The notes beneath the pieces are model-generated. The model did not search any database. It was not told the DNA's origin and worked only from the letters and a program-made list of their open reading frames with translations. A stretch of 64,000 nt of DNA, from contig JAFZOU010000009.1 in NCBI GenBank assembly GCA_017550525.1, positions 1 to 64,000 of the forward strand, in the 5' to 3' direction. Of this stretch, positions 36,172 to 45,620 are shown piece by piece (position 1 is the stretch's first letter; every line of letters starts with the position of its first letter). Made by a program: the position numbers and the translations under genes. The stretch is from Bacteroidales bacterium. Lineage in GTDB: Bacteria; Bacteroidota; Bacteroidia; Bacteroidales; UBA932.

Positions 36172-37442
36172 TCCGTCTGTTCTTTTACATTGATACAGGC
36201 AAGCACGAAAAACGGCGCGAATATCATGATGATGTCACTGGAAACCTTCACCCATCCCAACAGATTCACCAGCAGAATCAGGATGAACAGCAAACTGTGC
36301 TTTGAAAACTGCCTGCAGCAGGTTGACGTAATCCTTACGAATACTCCGGTCAGGAGAAGAAGGCCGACACCTCCGAAATAAAAGATAAAACGCAGGTAGC
36401 CGATATCCGTATCCATATAGAAACCTGTCTCCAGTTGTCCGAACCTGTCAGGCGTGCCCTGGGAATTGAAGAAGAGCCCGTCTCCTATGATCCAGGTCTT
36501 TAGGGATTCCGGCCAAACCACCATCCCTTTCAGGATGTTGGTGGAGTTTGTCTCCCAGTAGCCTTTCTCGGCCAGGGAGAAAAAGCCTTCGAATCCGAAT
36601 CGAAGATTGTTCCTGAAATAGTAATTGGTCTGGTACAGCAGAATGATAAGACCCAGGCTCACAAGCAGGCAGATTGAAGCCGTTACCCAGAATCCGCTTA
36701 AATATCGCTGCCTCTTCTCAATAAAGAGCAGGAGTATCCAGTAGAACAAAGCAAGGCCTACACCGATAATTGTGGTGCGGGATATCATGTTGCCGATGAT
36801 GCTGATAATGATGAAGGCAAAGATGTAAAACGCCTCCAGAACCCGGTTGGTGTCGGAATTGGTCTTATGGATGAGATGGGCCAGGATAACCAGTACGGCG
36901 GCAAAACGCAGGCCCGACGGATCCAGTGCGGCACCCAGTCCATAGATACGGTCCTTTGCCGGCCCCATGAATTCGGCGGCATCTCCCATCAGGCTGTCCA
37001 CAAAGGATTTGAGGGAGGGGAACAGGGTCATCGCGTATGCCAGGATGCACTGGGCTACGCAAACAAAGACCATGTACTGACCTATCAGTTCTACGCTTGC
37101 TTTGCCGTGTACGGTACGGATAAGCCACACTACAGTATAGGCGCCTCCCATCCACACCCAGGCGGAAACGAGGTACTGGGCGTATGAGGTATCAACGGTA
37201 TTGTTAATGGTAATGACAAGGAATGTCCATACGCTCACCAGGATACATATAATGCTGAACATCAGGAAATCCTTGGAGATGACGAATTCCCTGTTCTGCA
37301 GCATGTCCAGGAAAAACAGTGCAAGACCTACTGCGGCTATCACCATCTTGGTATTGATGTCTGCGGTGATCGGCAGGTTGAAAGGGAAGATGAACAGGCT
37401 TGTTATGATTCCCGTCAGTATGACCAGAATAAACTTTTTCAT
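36168..37442 (-). CDS. wzy: O-antigen/capsule polymerase (Wzy-like)
   Basis: A 424-residue integral membrane protein with about eleven hydrophobic segments and a longer periplasmic loop in the second half (about 285-350, containing FGFEGFFSLAEKGYWETN). No close family signature beyond the Wzy-type layout, which is normal since these proteins diverge fast. As the only such protein in an operon that also has Wzx, Wza and Wzc it most likely links repeat units at the periplasmic face. It ends four bases into the GT4 gene. Confidence 0.78.
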   Translation of the reverse strand: MKKFILVILTGIITSLFIFPFNLPITADINTKMVIAAVGLALFFLDMLQNREFVISKDFLMFSIICILVSVWTFLVITINNTVDTSYAQYLVSAWVWMGGAYTVVWLIRTVHGKASVELIGQYMVFVCVAQCILAYAMTLFPSLKSFVDSLMGDAAEFMGPAKDRIYGLGAALDPSGLRFAAVLVILAHLIHKTNSDTNRVLEAFYIFAFIIISIIGNMISRTTIIGVGLALFYWILLLFIEKRQRYLSGFWVTASICLLVSLGLIILLYQTNYYFRNNLRFGFEGFFSLAEKGYWETNSTNILKGMVVWPESLKTWIIGDGLFFNSQGTPDRFGQLETGFYMDTDIGYLRFIFYFGGVGLLLLTGVFVRITSTCCRQFSKHSLLFILILLVNLLGWVKVSSDIIMIFAPFFVLACINVKEQTE

Positions 37443-37448
37443 CCCCGC

Positions 37449-38414
37449 CTATCTGAATAATCTGTGAAAGCCATAGAACACCTTGTCCACGGCAAAGCAG
37501 TAGAGCCTTACCAGGAAAAAGAGATTATGTGCGGCGCACTCCTGAAGCATGCGGGTACGAAGCGGTAGATACCGATTCTCGCTTATAAACCTGTTTGCTT
37601 CCGGGAACCACTCCTTCCAAAGCCGGAACTGCTCGCTGCTCCCCGACATCAGGAAGGGGAGTTTGGTGTTCAGCTTGAAAAAGGCTATGTCCTTTTCCGT
37701 GAACGGATAATCCCGGATGCTCTCCAAAGTGCGGTTCACATTGAAAAGGATATCTTCCAGGTTCTTTTTGGAGAAAGCGTTTGAGTAGGCTCCGGGGTTA
37801 AGCTTGAAGTAGTGGTACAGCGCCTCCTGGACATACACTACCCTTGAAGCCCTTGCCGTGACGGGTATCATTGTCATATCTTCACCCATAGCGTGGCCTT
37901 CCGGGAAGGAGATGCCTTCAAAGAGCTTAGCCCTTACCAGTTTGTTCCAAACATTGTATTTTGCCGTTCCTCCAAAATAGCCTTCACGGACCATGGTCTC
38001 ACCATCTGTGAAGGAAGGGTTCCCGAGGCGCCTTCTGGAGCCGCCAAAGTCCAGATAATAGTCGCAGTAAGCAATATCGGCATCGGCCTTTACCGCAGCA
38101 TTGAAAAGATGCTCCACCATCGTGGGCTCAAGCCAGTCGTCGGAATCCACGTTGAGGATCCATTCTCCGCTGCTCTCCTCAAGGCCTGTGTTCCTGGCGG
38201 CGGGCAGTCCCTTGTTTTCAGGGTGGGCCAGGAAACGTACATCCCGCTTGTATTCGGAGCATACGCGCCGGATTATGTCCATGCTCCCGTCAGGAGAGCC
38301 GTCGTCCACAAAGATGAATTCTATATCGGAGAAGGTCTGCTCCATCAGGGACCTTGCGCAGCGCTCTGCATAGGCCTCTACCTTATAAACGGGTATGATG
38401 ATGGAAACCGTCAT
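37449..38414 (-). CDS. Glycosyltransferase family 2
   Basis: A 321-residue GT-A enzyme: VSIIIPVYKVEAYAERCARS, FIFVDDGSPDGSMDII, NVDSDDWLEP (the metal-binding DxD region) and a C-terminal half with several aromatic residues. Inverting transferase of unknown donor. It overlaps the pyruvyltransferase gene by four bases and precedes the polymerase gene by six. Confidence 0.92.
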   Translation of the reverse strand: MTVSIIIPVYKVEAYAERCARSLMEQTFSDIEFIFVDDGSPDGSMDIIRRVCSEYKRDVRFLAHPENKGLPAARNTGLEESSGEWILNVDSDDWLEPTMVEHLFNAAVKADADIAYCDYYLDFGGSRRRLGNPSFTDGETMVREGYFGGTAKYNVWNKLVRAKLFEGISFPEGHAMGEDMTMIPVTARASRVVYVQEALYHYFKLNPGAYSNAFSKKNLEDILFNVNRTLESIRDYPFTEKDIAFFKLNTKLPFLMSGSSEQFRLWKEWFPEANRFISENRYLPLRTRMLQECAAHNLFFLVRLYCFAVDKVFYGFHRLFR

Positions 38415-39511
38415 TGTAGATTGTCTTTCAGGTATTTGGCACTGCCCTGGGCCAGATTGTCAAGCGCATCCCTGTTTCCCTTAAGGTTAAAGAGGGCCGA
38501 TGTCTCCAGATCCGGCGTATCCCTGTAATCATAGATTGAATCCGCTGCCGATACCGATTCCAGAAGGGACTGGATCCTGCTGTCGGCGGCCGATCGGGAA
38601 TCAACCACGCCGATGAGCGGCTTGTCGTTGATGAGGGCGAAGCAAGCTCCGTGGAAAGAAGTTGTGATGACGAATGCGGCGTGCTTGAAAAGGTAGGCGA
38701 AATCTGCCGGTCCGGCCGATTTTATAAGTTTTGAATCCTTGCGGAAAAAATCCTTTGCCCGCCCCTGAAGGAATACCACTTTCATCCCAAGTGTCTTCTG
38801 TACTGAATCTACTATCCCGTAAATCCCGGGAAAAGGATCGAACATATAGGAAAGAGCATATACAAGGATATACTTTTCGTTTATCCTGTACCGTGACTGG
38901 GCGGCAAGACTGTCCCAGGCATCCCGCTCAAGCAGAAGCGTGGGATCACAGCAAACCGTAGCTTCCTTACCCGTAAGTTCCCTGATAATGCCTACGCCGG
39001 AACTCTCCCTTACGGAAATGGCCAGGAAGCGGGACAGGTGCCTTGAGTAAATCTCCTTAAGCCTTCCTTCAATTGTGCCGGCAGCAATGCTTGAGGCGTA
39101 TGATATCCTCCTGGCGTCAGGTGCGGCAAAAGCAAGCAGGAAGTTCACGTCATCCCCTATGAAGCGGGGGTTCCATATCTGGTCGCTCCCGGCAAGGTAC
39201 AGATCGTACCGGGGAGGATTCTTCAGGATGCTTTCTTTGTCGTAAGCCTTTTTTGAAAGGACCAGATTACGCCAATAGAAAGCCTTGAATTTGCGCTTCA
39301 TCCTGGCTGCCGGGAAACCGAACAGCGCTTCGCGTAAAAAGGATGTGACCCTTGCCTTCATGGAAGGGGTGGAAGCGCTTTTATCCAAGTACTTATAGTC
39401 GATAATTTCACTGTCATAACCCATTTCACGCAGCTTCCGCTGCAGGGCATAGGCCTGGAGGGCACTCCCGCAGTTGAGCACTTTGTGCATGGTTATGATT
39501 CCTATCCTCAT
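38411..39511 (-). CDS. Polysaccharide pyruvyl transferase family protein
   Basis: A 366-residue protein with the PS_pyruv_trans start RIGIITMHKVLNCGSALQAYAL, the LAGSDQIWNPRF segment and the late VITTSFHGACFALINDKP motif (Ser-Phe-His-Gly region). It transfers pyruvate from phosphoenolpyruvate to a sugar to form an acidic ketal. This is the main predicted source of negative charge in the glycan. It overlaps genes on both sides by four bases. Confidence 0.9.
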   Translation of the reverse strand: MRIGIITMHKVLNCGSALQAYALQRKLREMGYDSEIIDYKYLDKSASTPSMKARVTSFLREALFGFPAARMKRKFKAFYWRNLVLSKKAYDKESILKNPPRYDLYLAGSDQIWNPRFIGDDVNFLLAFAAPDARRISYASSIAAGTIEGRLKEIYSRHLSRFLAISVRESSGVGIIRELTGKEATVCCDPTLLLERDAWDSLAAQSRYRINEKYILVYALSYMFDPFPGIYGIVDSVQKTLGMKVVFLQGRAKDFFRKDSKLIKSAGPADFAYLFKHAAFVITTSFHGACFALINDKPLIGVVDSRSAADSRIQSLLESVSAADSIYDYRDTPDLETSALFNLKGNRDALDNLAQGSAKYLKDNLQ

Positions 39512-40443
39512 TTTTGACGGCGGTCAAGGGGATATCTGAGAAGCAGTTTGATACGCTTCATCAATGACAGATTCTCCAGGGAGTCGCGCTGCCCTGCCCA
39601 GAAGTCCCTTGCAAAGGTTTCGTTAAAGAAAATGGACCTTCTGTAGCAGCTCCACCATATATCCATATTGGGGCAGGCCTCTTTCCATGGCTTGGCTCCG
39701 TTATAATGGACAATTCCGCAGCTGAGGGCGCGCTCAATCTCATCGGCCCCGTATATCTCCTCCATTTCCTTACGACGGTCCACAATAAGGTCGTACAGCT
39801 GGACGGTCATGCAGTAGGAGGGCCCAAGGGGAAGGATTCGGCCGTTGCAGGAGATATTGATTATGTCCATATCCTGATACAGGTAGCTGTTCTTCCCAAG
39901 GTGGCGAAACTCCTTGAGTTTGCCGTCGGCAAGGAGTTTTGCAGAATTTATAACCAGGTTGCCAGAATAAAAAAAGCCTTTCTGCCAGTCCAGGTTCACC
40001 TTTTCAGTTATATATTTCCTGAAGGAGGGCCGAAGGCGGGAGCAATTGTCCACTCCGGCAAAATAGTTCTCTCCAAGGTCCAGGTCATAGAACCTGCTCA
40101 GATCCTCGCGGATGATAACGTCAACATCGGAGTATAGCAGCTTGTCGTATTCAGGTATCAGTTCAGGGGAGAGAAGCCGATAATAGGCGGTCTCAGGGAT
40201 GCCGCGGACCTGATAGCCTCCCACGAACTCGCCTTCAACCTTACGGAATGTAAGGCGGCAGTTTCCATAACGCTGCGGAAGCTCGTTTAGGCGGCTGCTT
40301 GAGAAATCGCAGGCGGGGGAGTGGAGGACAAAGATGTCATAGAAAGTGGTAGGGAGGGCACTTTCCAGCAGTGATGTCATGCACACACCGGCAGCCAGTT
40401 CCAACGCGGAGTCAAAGGTAAAAAGTATGGGAACCGTTTTCAT
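39508..40443 (-). CDS. Glycosyltransferase family 8
   Basis: The start used is ATG 40443 (MKTVPILFTFDSA), three bases after the stop of the next upstream gene, in place of a longer frame to 40482. The 311-residue product has the GT8 layout: KLLYSDVDVIIREDL (DxD), then FYSGNLVINSAKL and IVHYNGAKPWKEAC (HxGxxKPW). GT8 enzymes are retaining glucosyl- or galactosyltransferases. The donor here is not predictable. Confidence 0.9.
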   Translation of the reverse strand: MKTVPILFTFDSALELAAGVCMTSLLESALPTTFYDIFVLHSPACDFSSSRLNELPQRYGNCRLTFRKVEGEFVGGYQVRGIPETAYYRLLSPELIPEYDKLLYSDVDVIIREDLSRFYDLDLGENYFAGVDNCSRLRPSFRKYITEKVNLDWQKGFFYSGNLVINSAKLLADGKLKEFRHLGKNSYLYQDMDIINISCNGRILPLGPSYCMTVQLYDLIVDRRKEMEEIYGADEIERALSCGIVHYNGAKPWKEACPNMDIWWSCYRRSIFFNETFARDFWAGQRDSLENLSLMKRIKLLLRYPLDRRQK

Positions 40444-40445
40444 CG

Positions 40446-41384
40446 TTATGAACGGATTTTTCTCAGAAGCCGGATCATCCAACCAAGTCCGGAATATCGC
40501 AGGTGACAGATTGCCTTCTGCTTAAGGGGCAGGGAGGAACGTTCCAGACGGCTCTTGTAACGGGAATAGATGAGCCGGAATTGGGCTTCCTCATCTTTTC
40601 CGGCATAGGTTGAATCATAAATCCTTTTGGCGGCGTAGAGGTCAAACGCTATTTGGTGCTCCTCGCTCTCCTGCATATAAGGCTCCATTGTCTCCAGTAG
40701 TAGCAGGCGCTCTTTAACGGGGCGGGAATGCCACTGATTGGTAATGGAGTTCCCATTTATGGATTTGTCGTAATGGTAATATGCCTTTCCCACATAGGAG
40801 ATCTTCAAGGGATTGGAAAGCAGGCGGATCAGAAGAAGCTGGTCTTCGCAGCAGTTCACCCCGTCCATGAAGCGGATACCGTATTCCCCGTACAGCTCAT
40901 GCCGGATGAGCTTGTTCCACATGGATGCCTGAAGTTCATTCAGCATCTTTCTCTGGATGGCCAGGTGACTCTCCGTTCCGGGATCCTGCCGCCTGTAATC
41001 CGTGTGGCTGCCGAACTCTTCCAGGATATCGCAGATAACCATATCGGCATCGGTCTCAACGGCCTTCCCGTGAAGCCCTTCAAGCATATCGGCCTCAATC
41101 CAGTCATCGGCGTCCACAAAAAGCGAATATCGGCCCCGGGCCATTTCCAGGCCCTTCTGACGCGTATATGCTACCCCATGATTCTGTTGGCAGACGCTTC
41201 TGACGCGCTCGTCCTTGTATAGGCCGATAATATCCTGGGTGGAGTCTGTGCTGCCGTCATTGAGAACCAGCAGCTCAAAATCCCGGAACGACTGGGCAAG
41301 TATGCTGTCCAGGCAGCGGGCAATGGAGCCCTCAGCGTTGAAAGCGATGACTATCACCGATATTTCCGGGGATGCGCAGCCCAT
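40446..41384 (-). CDS. Glycosyltransferase family 2
   Basis: A 312-residue GT-A enzyme: EISVIVIAFNAEGSIARCLDS, LLVLNDGSTDSTQDII and LFVDADDWIEADML. The start ATG shares bases with the stop of the preceding GT2. A Trp/Arg-rich tail (GLGWMIRLLRKIRS) may contact the membrane. Donor unknown. Confidence 0.91.
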   Translation of the reverse strand: MGCASPEISVIVIAFNAEGSIARCLDSILAQSFRDFELLVLNDGSTDSTQDIIGLYKDERVRSVCQQNHGVAYTRQKGLEMARGRYSLFVDADDWIEADMLEGLHGKAVETDADMVICDILEEFGSHTDYRRQDPGTESHLAIQRKMLNELQASMWNKLIRHELYGEYGIRFMDGVNCCEDQLLLIRLLSNPLKISYVGKAYYHYDKSINGNSITNQWHSRPVKERLLLLETMEPYMQESEEHQIAFDLYAAKRIYDSTYAGKDEEAQFRLIYSRYKSRLERSSLPLKQKAICHLRYSGLGWMIRLLRKIRS

Positions 41385-42322
41385 TACGATATCTTTCTGG
41401 TTCCCACAAGGAGTTTGAAAAAAAAGAGGACAGCCCTGGTGAAGAAATTTCTCCGGTTCTTTAGAAGGACTATGGCAACGTCTCCAAGGAAAAACTCCTT
41501 CTGCAGCTGCCTTGCCCTGCCGGGATCTCTTTTCAGCAGTTCAAAATACCTGTCGGCATAAAGATATGCAAGGCGGGAGTAATGATATTTCTCCCCGATA
41601 AAGCTATTGTCACGCCCCTTTGAAATGGAATCTCCTATCCTGTACAGGACGGTAGTTTTGTCAAAATAGCTGAGTTTGATGCCTTCTTTTGTGAGATGCA
41701 GCCAATGGGGATCGTCTTCATTGTATGGGTACTGCTCCGGGAACGGGTGCGTCACGGCAACGCTTCTCTTCCAGAAGACAGAGTTGCTGGGAGTGAAGCA
41801 TAAGGAAAGGATACGGTTGTACTGCTCCTCCGCTGCCATGGCGTAATACTTCTTGGCACTTTCCGCCGGCTGGTAATTGTCTGTAAGGACTCTTTTTCCC
41901 TCGGCATCAACATAGAATTCCCGCACATTGGAGAAGATAACGCCGTCATTCTCATTGCGGCTCACAAACTCCATATTGTCCGATATGCAGTTGGGAAGAA
42001 GAAGGTCGTCTCCGGCAATGGATTTGAGCCATTCGCCTTTGGTTGCCCGGATGACAAAGTTCAGATTTGCGGCTATCCCGCCGTTTTTTTCCATCTGGAT
42101 AATGGACGTATCCTCAAAACGGTCTTTGTGGGTTTCAAGCCACTTGCGGCAAACTTCCACGGTGTCATCGGTGGAGCAGTCGTCGGAGATTATCAGCTCC
42201 AGCCTGGGATATGTCTGGGCATATATGCTGTCCAGGGTCTCAACCACAGTGCGGCTGGAATTGTACGTGATTACGCAGGCCGATACAAGTACAGGCTCTT
42301 TCCGACTATCAATCTTTGTCAT
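41384..42322 (-). CDS. Glycosyltransferase family 2
   Basis: A 312-residue GT-A enzyme: VSACVITYNSSRTVVETLDSI, LIISDDCSTDDTVEVC and SIAGDDLLLPN, the last a DD-containing variant of the usual DxD. Overlaps wzx by 14 bases. It is the first glycosyltransferase after the flippase gene. Donor unknown. Confidence 0.91.
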   Translation of the reverse strand: MTKIDSRKEPVLVSACVITYNSSRTVVETLDSIYAQTYPRLELIISDDCSTDDTVEVCRKWLETHKDRFEDTSIIQMEKNGGIAANLNFVIRATKGEWLKSIAGDDLLLPNCISDNMEFVSRNENDGVIFSNVREFYVDAEGKRVLTDNYQPAESAKKYYAMAAEEQYNRILSLCFTPSNSVFWKRSVAVTHPFPEQYPYNEDDPHWLHLTKEGIKLSYFDKTTVLYRIGDSISKGRDNSFIGEKYHYSRLAYLYADRYFELLKRDPGRARQLQKEFFLGDVAIVLLKNRRNFFTRAVLFFFKLLVGTRKIS

Positions 42323-43805
42323 GCTGAATCCTTGCTTTAATCATTCCTAAGATTCCGGTTTTTCTCTCAAGCATGTACAGGGCGTAAGCGCAGGAAATCA
42401 CTGTTGCGAGGGCGCAAACCCAGTACTTCACGGGGGCGGGAAGAAGAAGTATTATGGACAACGCCCCTCCCACCAGAAGCAGCTGAAAAGAGAACGAGAG
42501 ATTGAATTCCCTTGAGAAGACAAAGCCGTAGCGTTTTGCGGCTATTATATAAACCAGAATAGTATAGACAAAGTAATCCACGGTGAAGGCAATGCCAAGC
42601 CCTGTGAGTCCTCCAAGCCTGTATCCCAGTATGCTCAGAAGCAGATAGAATAGATTGGCTGCAAGCTCCGTGAAGATGAAAAGCCTGGATTCGGCCTTTG
42701 CCACAAACTGGAAGGCTATGAGCCAGGAGGCCAGTTTGAACATCATTCCAGGGCAGCACCACAGAACAAACGGGCTCGCCTCAAGGAACTGGTTGGAATA
42801 CAGGATTTTAATTATCATCGGCATAAGGAGGACGCAGCCGCAAAGGAGCGGCGCCAGGATATGGGTTGCTATCTCTCCCTGCTGGCTCACTATCTTCCGG
42901 CACTCGCCGTTGTCTTTGTTAACGGCGGCAAGGCGGGGATAATAATCCGTTCCCATGGCGCTGAATACCATGCCCACATATGTGTTAATTATCACGAAAC
43001 CTGCCTGGAAAAGCCCTACAGCTGTGGTTCCGCCGTTATGCATTATGTAGCTCCTCAGCACATATGCAGCGCCTGTGGCCAGAATTCCGCTTACGCTCAT
43101 CGCAACGCCCATCCTTATCATCAGTTTCCCATCCTGCCAGGTTTCGCGGGCCGACATATCGGCCTTGGGGACGGACACTTTTCTGGAGAACAGCCATGTT
43201 ATGGCAAGGGTTATTGCGGAATTGAGGATGAGTGTGGGGACTATTCCCTTTATGCCAAAGGCGTAATAGATGGGGACTGTCACGATAAGGCCCACAGTGG
43301 CTCCTATTGCCGATGCCCTGGCCAGGTCCTTCAGTCTCCTGAGCCCCTGAAGGACTACGCGCTGGCCGGATGAGAGCTGATCCAGCAGAAGGATGCTGGA
43401 TAGGATGATGAAAGGAACCGTGTAATCGTAATTGCCAAATGTGAGCTTGCTAAGGACCGGAGACAGAGCCATTACGGCTATCATGCCCAAAAGGCCGGTA
43501 ATCCATACAAGACGCCTGAGGGTGGTGACCGTCCTGCTTATCTTCTCCGTATTGCCGGTGCCGTTTGCTTCCGACACGTCCCTCACCGCACTTCCGGAAA
43601 GTCCCAGGGACGATATGCTCTGGATAAACTGAAGCGTTGACTGGTAAAGCCCCTGGATACCCATGCCGGCCGTCCCAAGTAGCACGGCCAGGAATTTACT
43701 CCGGATCACATTGATAAGGATCTGGTACACCTGAACACCTCCAAAAAGCGTTGTTGCCTTGAAGATGCTCTTGTAGGAGCTGCGGGTTTCCTCCGGGGAA
43801 GACAC
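42309..43805 (-). CDS. wzx: Wzx-type polysaccharide flippase
   Basis: An integral membrane protein with about 12-14 helices and the MATE/Wzx-like start SYKSIFKATTLFGGVQVYQILINV, then RSKFLAVLLGTAGMGIQGLY. The family flips undecaprenyl-linked repeat units to the periplasmic side. I choose the GTG at 43805, two bases past the aminotransferase stop, giving 498 residues; a longer frame to 43865 would run 58 bases into the aminotransferase gene and has no membrane-protein features. Confidence 0.88.
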   Translation of the reverse strand: MSSPEETRSSYKSIFKATTLFGGVQVYQILINVIRSKFLAVLLGTAGMGIQGLYQSTLQFIQSISSLGLSGSAVRDVSEANGTGNTEKISRTVTTLRRLVWITGLLGMIAVMALSPVLSKLTFGNYDYTVPFIILSSILLLDQLSSGQRVVLQGLRRLKDLARASAIGATVGLIVTVPIYYAFGIKGIVPTLILNSAITLAITWLFSRKVSVPKADMSARETWQDGKLMIRMGVAMSVSGILATGAAYVLRSYIMHNGGTTAVGLFQAGFVIINTYVGMVFSAMGTDYYPRLAAVNKDNGECRKIVSQQGEIATHILAPLLCGCVLLMPMIIKILYSNQFLEASPFVLWCCPGMMFKLASWLIAFQFVAKAESRLFIFTELAANLFYLLLSILGYRLGGLTGLGIAFTVDYFVYTILVYIIAAKRYGFVFSREFNLSFSFQLLLVGGALSIILLLPAPVKYWVCALATVISCAYALYMLERKTGILGMIKARIQHDKD

Positions 43806-43807
43806 TG

Positions 43808-44914
43808 TTATCTGAAACTGTTTATCAAAGAAACAACCTGCGCCGCCTCTTCCTCTTTGAGGCACGGGCCGATGGGGATGCTCAGCTCTTCCTCTGCAAT
43901 CTTTTCCGTAATGGGGAGGCTATAGTTGGCATATTCCTTATAGCACTCCTGCTTATGAGGGGGAATGGGGTAATGGATGAGCGTACCGACGCCGTTTTCC
44001 TTCAGATAAGCCTGAAGAGTGTCCCTTTTGGTGCTGAACACCGGGAAAAGATGGTACACGTTCTGCTGGTCAGGGAGCCTTTCCGGCAGATATACCAAAG
44101 GATTGTGGATGTTTTCGTAGTAGTAGGCGGCGATTGCCTTTCGGTGGGCGTTATCGGCCTCAAGGTACTTCAGTTTTACGTCCAGCACCGCGGCCTGAAT
44201 CTCGTCCAGACGGCTGTTCCGGCCGGTATATTTGAAGACGTATTTTTTCTGGCTGCCGTAGTTCGCAAGCGTTCTTACAGCATCGGCAAGAGCAGGGTCA
44301 TCTGTTGTGACGGCGCCGCCGTCGCCAAGGGCACCCAGGTTCTTTCCGGGATAGAAACTGTGCCCGGCGGCATCGCCCACGCTGCCGGTTCGCCTGCCGT
44401 CAGGCACGCGGCATCCGTGCGCCTGGGCATTGTCCTCGATGAGCTTCAGGCCGTACTTGCGGCATAGTTCACCAATCTTTTCCGTGTATGCGTTGCGGCC
44501 ATAAAGGTGGACTATGGCAATTGCCCTGGTCCTGTCCGTAATGGCCTCTTCTATGCGGCTGTCGTCAATCTCCAGCGTGTCCATACGGGGCTCTGCAAGA
44601 ACCGGCTTGAGCCCGTTTTCAGTAATGGCGAGGATGGTGGCAATATAAGTATTTGCAGGCACTATAACCTCGTCTCCGGGCGCCATCACGCCAAGTTCAA
44701 TATAGGCGCGGAATATCCAGATTAGAGCATCCAGGCCATTGGCACAGCCGACGCAGTACCTTGTGCCGATAAAATCGGCATAATGCCGCTCAAAAAGGGC
44801 ATTCTGCTCTCCCTGGAGATACCAGCCGCCGGCAACCACCTTGGCCACGGCCTCCTGGATTTCTTCTCCGTGGAGAGCCGTAACGTCTTTCAAGGATAAA
44901 AACGGGAGTGTCAT
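43808..44914 (-). CDS. DegT/DnrJ/EryC1 sugar aminotransferase, FdtB-like
   Basis: A 368-residue PLP-dependent aminotransferase of nucleotide sugars. Signatures: VGCANGLDALIWIFRAY, VPANTYIATILAITENGLKP, HLYGRN, LIEDNAQAHGC, and the PLP Lys in HSFYPGKNLGALGDGGA. The PFLSLKDVTALHGEEI start and overall layout resemble FdtB/QdtB, which make dTDP-3-amino-3,6-dideoxyhexoses from the 3-keto intermediate produced by FdtA/QdtA. Two FdtA-like genes in the same operon support that role. The 4,6-dehydratase and thymidylyltransferase (RmlA/RmlB) are not in the window. Whether the product is Fuc3N or Qui3N is open. Confidence 0.87.
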   Translation of the reverse strand: MTLPFLSLKDVTALHGEEIQEAVAKVVAGGWYLQGEQNALFERHYADFIGTRYCVGCANGLDALIWIFRAYIELGVMAPGDEVIVPANTYIATILAITENGLKPVLAEPRMDTLEIDDSRIEEAITDRTRAIAIVHLYGRNAYTEKIGELCRKYGLKLIEDNAQAHGCRVPDGRRTGSVGDAAGHSFYPGKNLGALGDGGAVTTDDPALADAVRTLANYGSQKKYVFKYTGRNSRLDEIQAAVLDVKLKYLEADNAHRKAIAAYYYENIHNPLVYLPERLPDQQNVYHLFPVFSTKRDTLQAYLKENGVGTLIHYPIPPHKQECYKEYANYSLPITEKIAEEELSIPIGPCLKEEEAAQVVSLINSFR

Positions 44915-44919
44915 CTCTT

Positions 44920-45618
44920 CTAAAGATTGTTCTGGAAATCATCCAGCTTTTTCAGGAGATTCTTGTCCAGGATATCCCCTTCCAGGTACTTTTTCTTGCA
45001 CACGGTATCAAAAGTGGACATTTTGAGGGTGTCCACGCAGTAGAACCATATATCCTCCTGGAACTCTATGAATTCTAGTTTTGTGAGAAGTTTCTCGTCA
45101 ATCTTGTCTTTGGGAATCATGACCACGCCGCTGTCGTCACAAACCATAATGGAACCCTCATATTTCTCTTTGAGGCTCTCATATTCTTCCCGGGACAGGT
45201 CTTCTCCGTTGGGGTAGTTCACACAGCCGACAGGACTTACATCCTCAAGCCAGATCTGATACTTTTCCTTGATAAGGGTGTGGGCATCGCGAAGCTTCCC
45301 GTTCACAACTATTGCCTTGGCGCCTTTGTAAAGCAGGAGATATTTTGCCACAAGACTTCCGAAAATGGCTCTGGAGCAGTTCACGTTGTACACGAATACG
45401 ATCTTTCCCTTGAGGTCGGCATCGGCAATCTGGCGATGCACTTCATAATTGCTGTCGTTCACGGCATAAATGAATGCTACCTCGCCTGCCACAAACTGGC
45501 CGGGATTTAGGGCACGGACCCTTTCAATGTGTCCTTTCTTTCCAAGGACGTCGCTCACTTCAGTAGACGATATCTTGTTTGCTTGTATGAGCTCTATGGC
45601 TTTTTCTGTTAAACTCAT
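44920..45618 (-). CDS. RraA-like (HMG aldolase / RNase-regulator fold) protein
   Basis: A 232-residue cytoplasmic protein with the RraA-family layout: ISSTEVSDVLGKKG near the start and the active-site region GAKAIVVNGKLRDAHTL, where Arg 110 and Asp 111 correspond to the conserved Arg-Asp pair that binds substrate and metal in the aldolase members. Family members are either 4-hydroxy-4-methyl-2-oxoglutarate/oxaloacetate aldolases-decarboxylases or RNase E inhibitors; Bacteroidota lack the latter context. C-terminal about 70 residues are Lys-rich and extend beyond the usual 160-residue core. It lies between the amidohydrolase and aminotransferase genes, 2-5 bases apart. A catalytic role on a small carboxylic acid used for glycan decoration is inference. 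Confidence 0.72.
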   Translation of the reverse strand: MSLTEKAIELIQANKISSTEVSDVLGKKGHIERVRALNPGQFVAGEVAFIYAVNDSNYEVHRQIADADLKGKIVFVYNVNCSRAIFGSLVAKYLLLYKGAKAIVVNGKLRDAHTLIKEKYQIWLEDVSPVGCVNYPNGEDLSREEYESLKEKYEGSIMVCDDSGVVMIPKDKIDEKLLTKLEFIEFQEDIWFYCVDTLKMSTFDTVCKKKYLEGDILDKNLLKKLDDFQNNL

Positions 45619-45620
45619 GG

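Noticed and set aside
39508..40482. Longer start (40482) for the GT8 gene
   Set aside because: It would overlap the upstream GT2 gene by 37 bases and adds non-family residues; ATG 40443 gives the standard GT8 N-terminus.
42309..43865. Longer start (43865) for the flippase gene
   Set aside because: The extension lies within the aminotransferase gene and encodes a non-membrane, low-complexity segment; GTG 43805 fits the packing of the operon.
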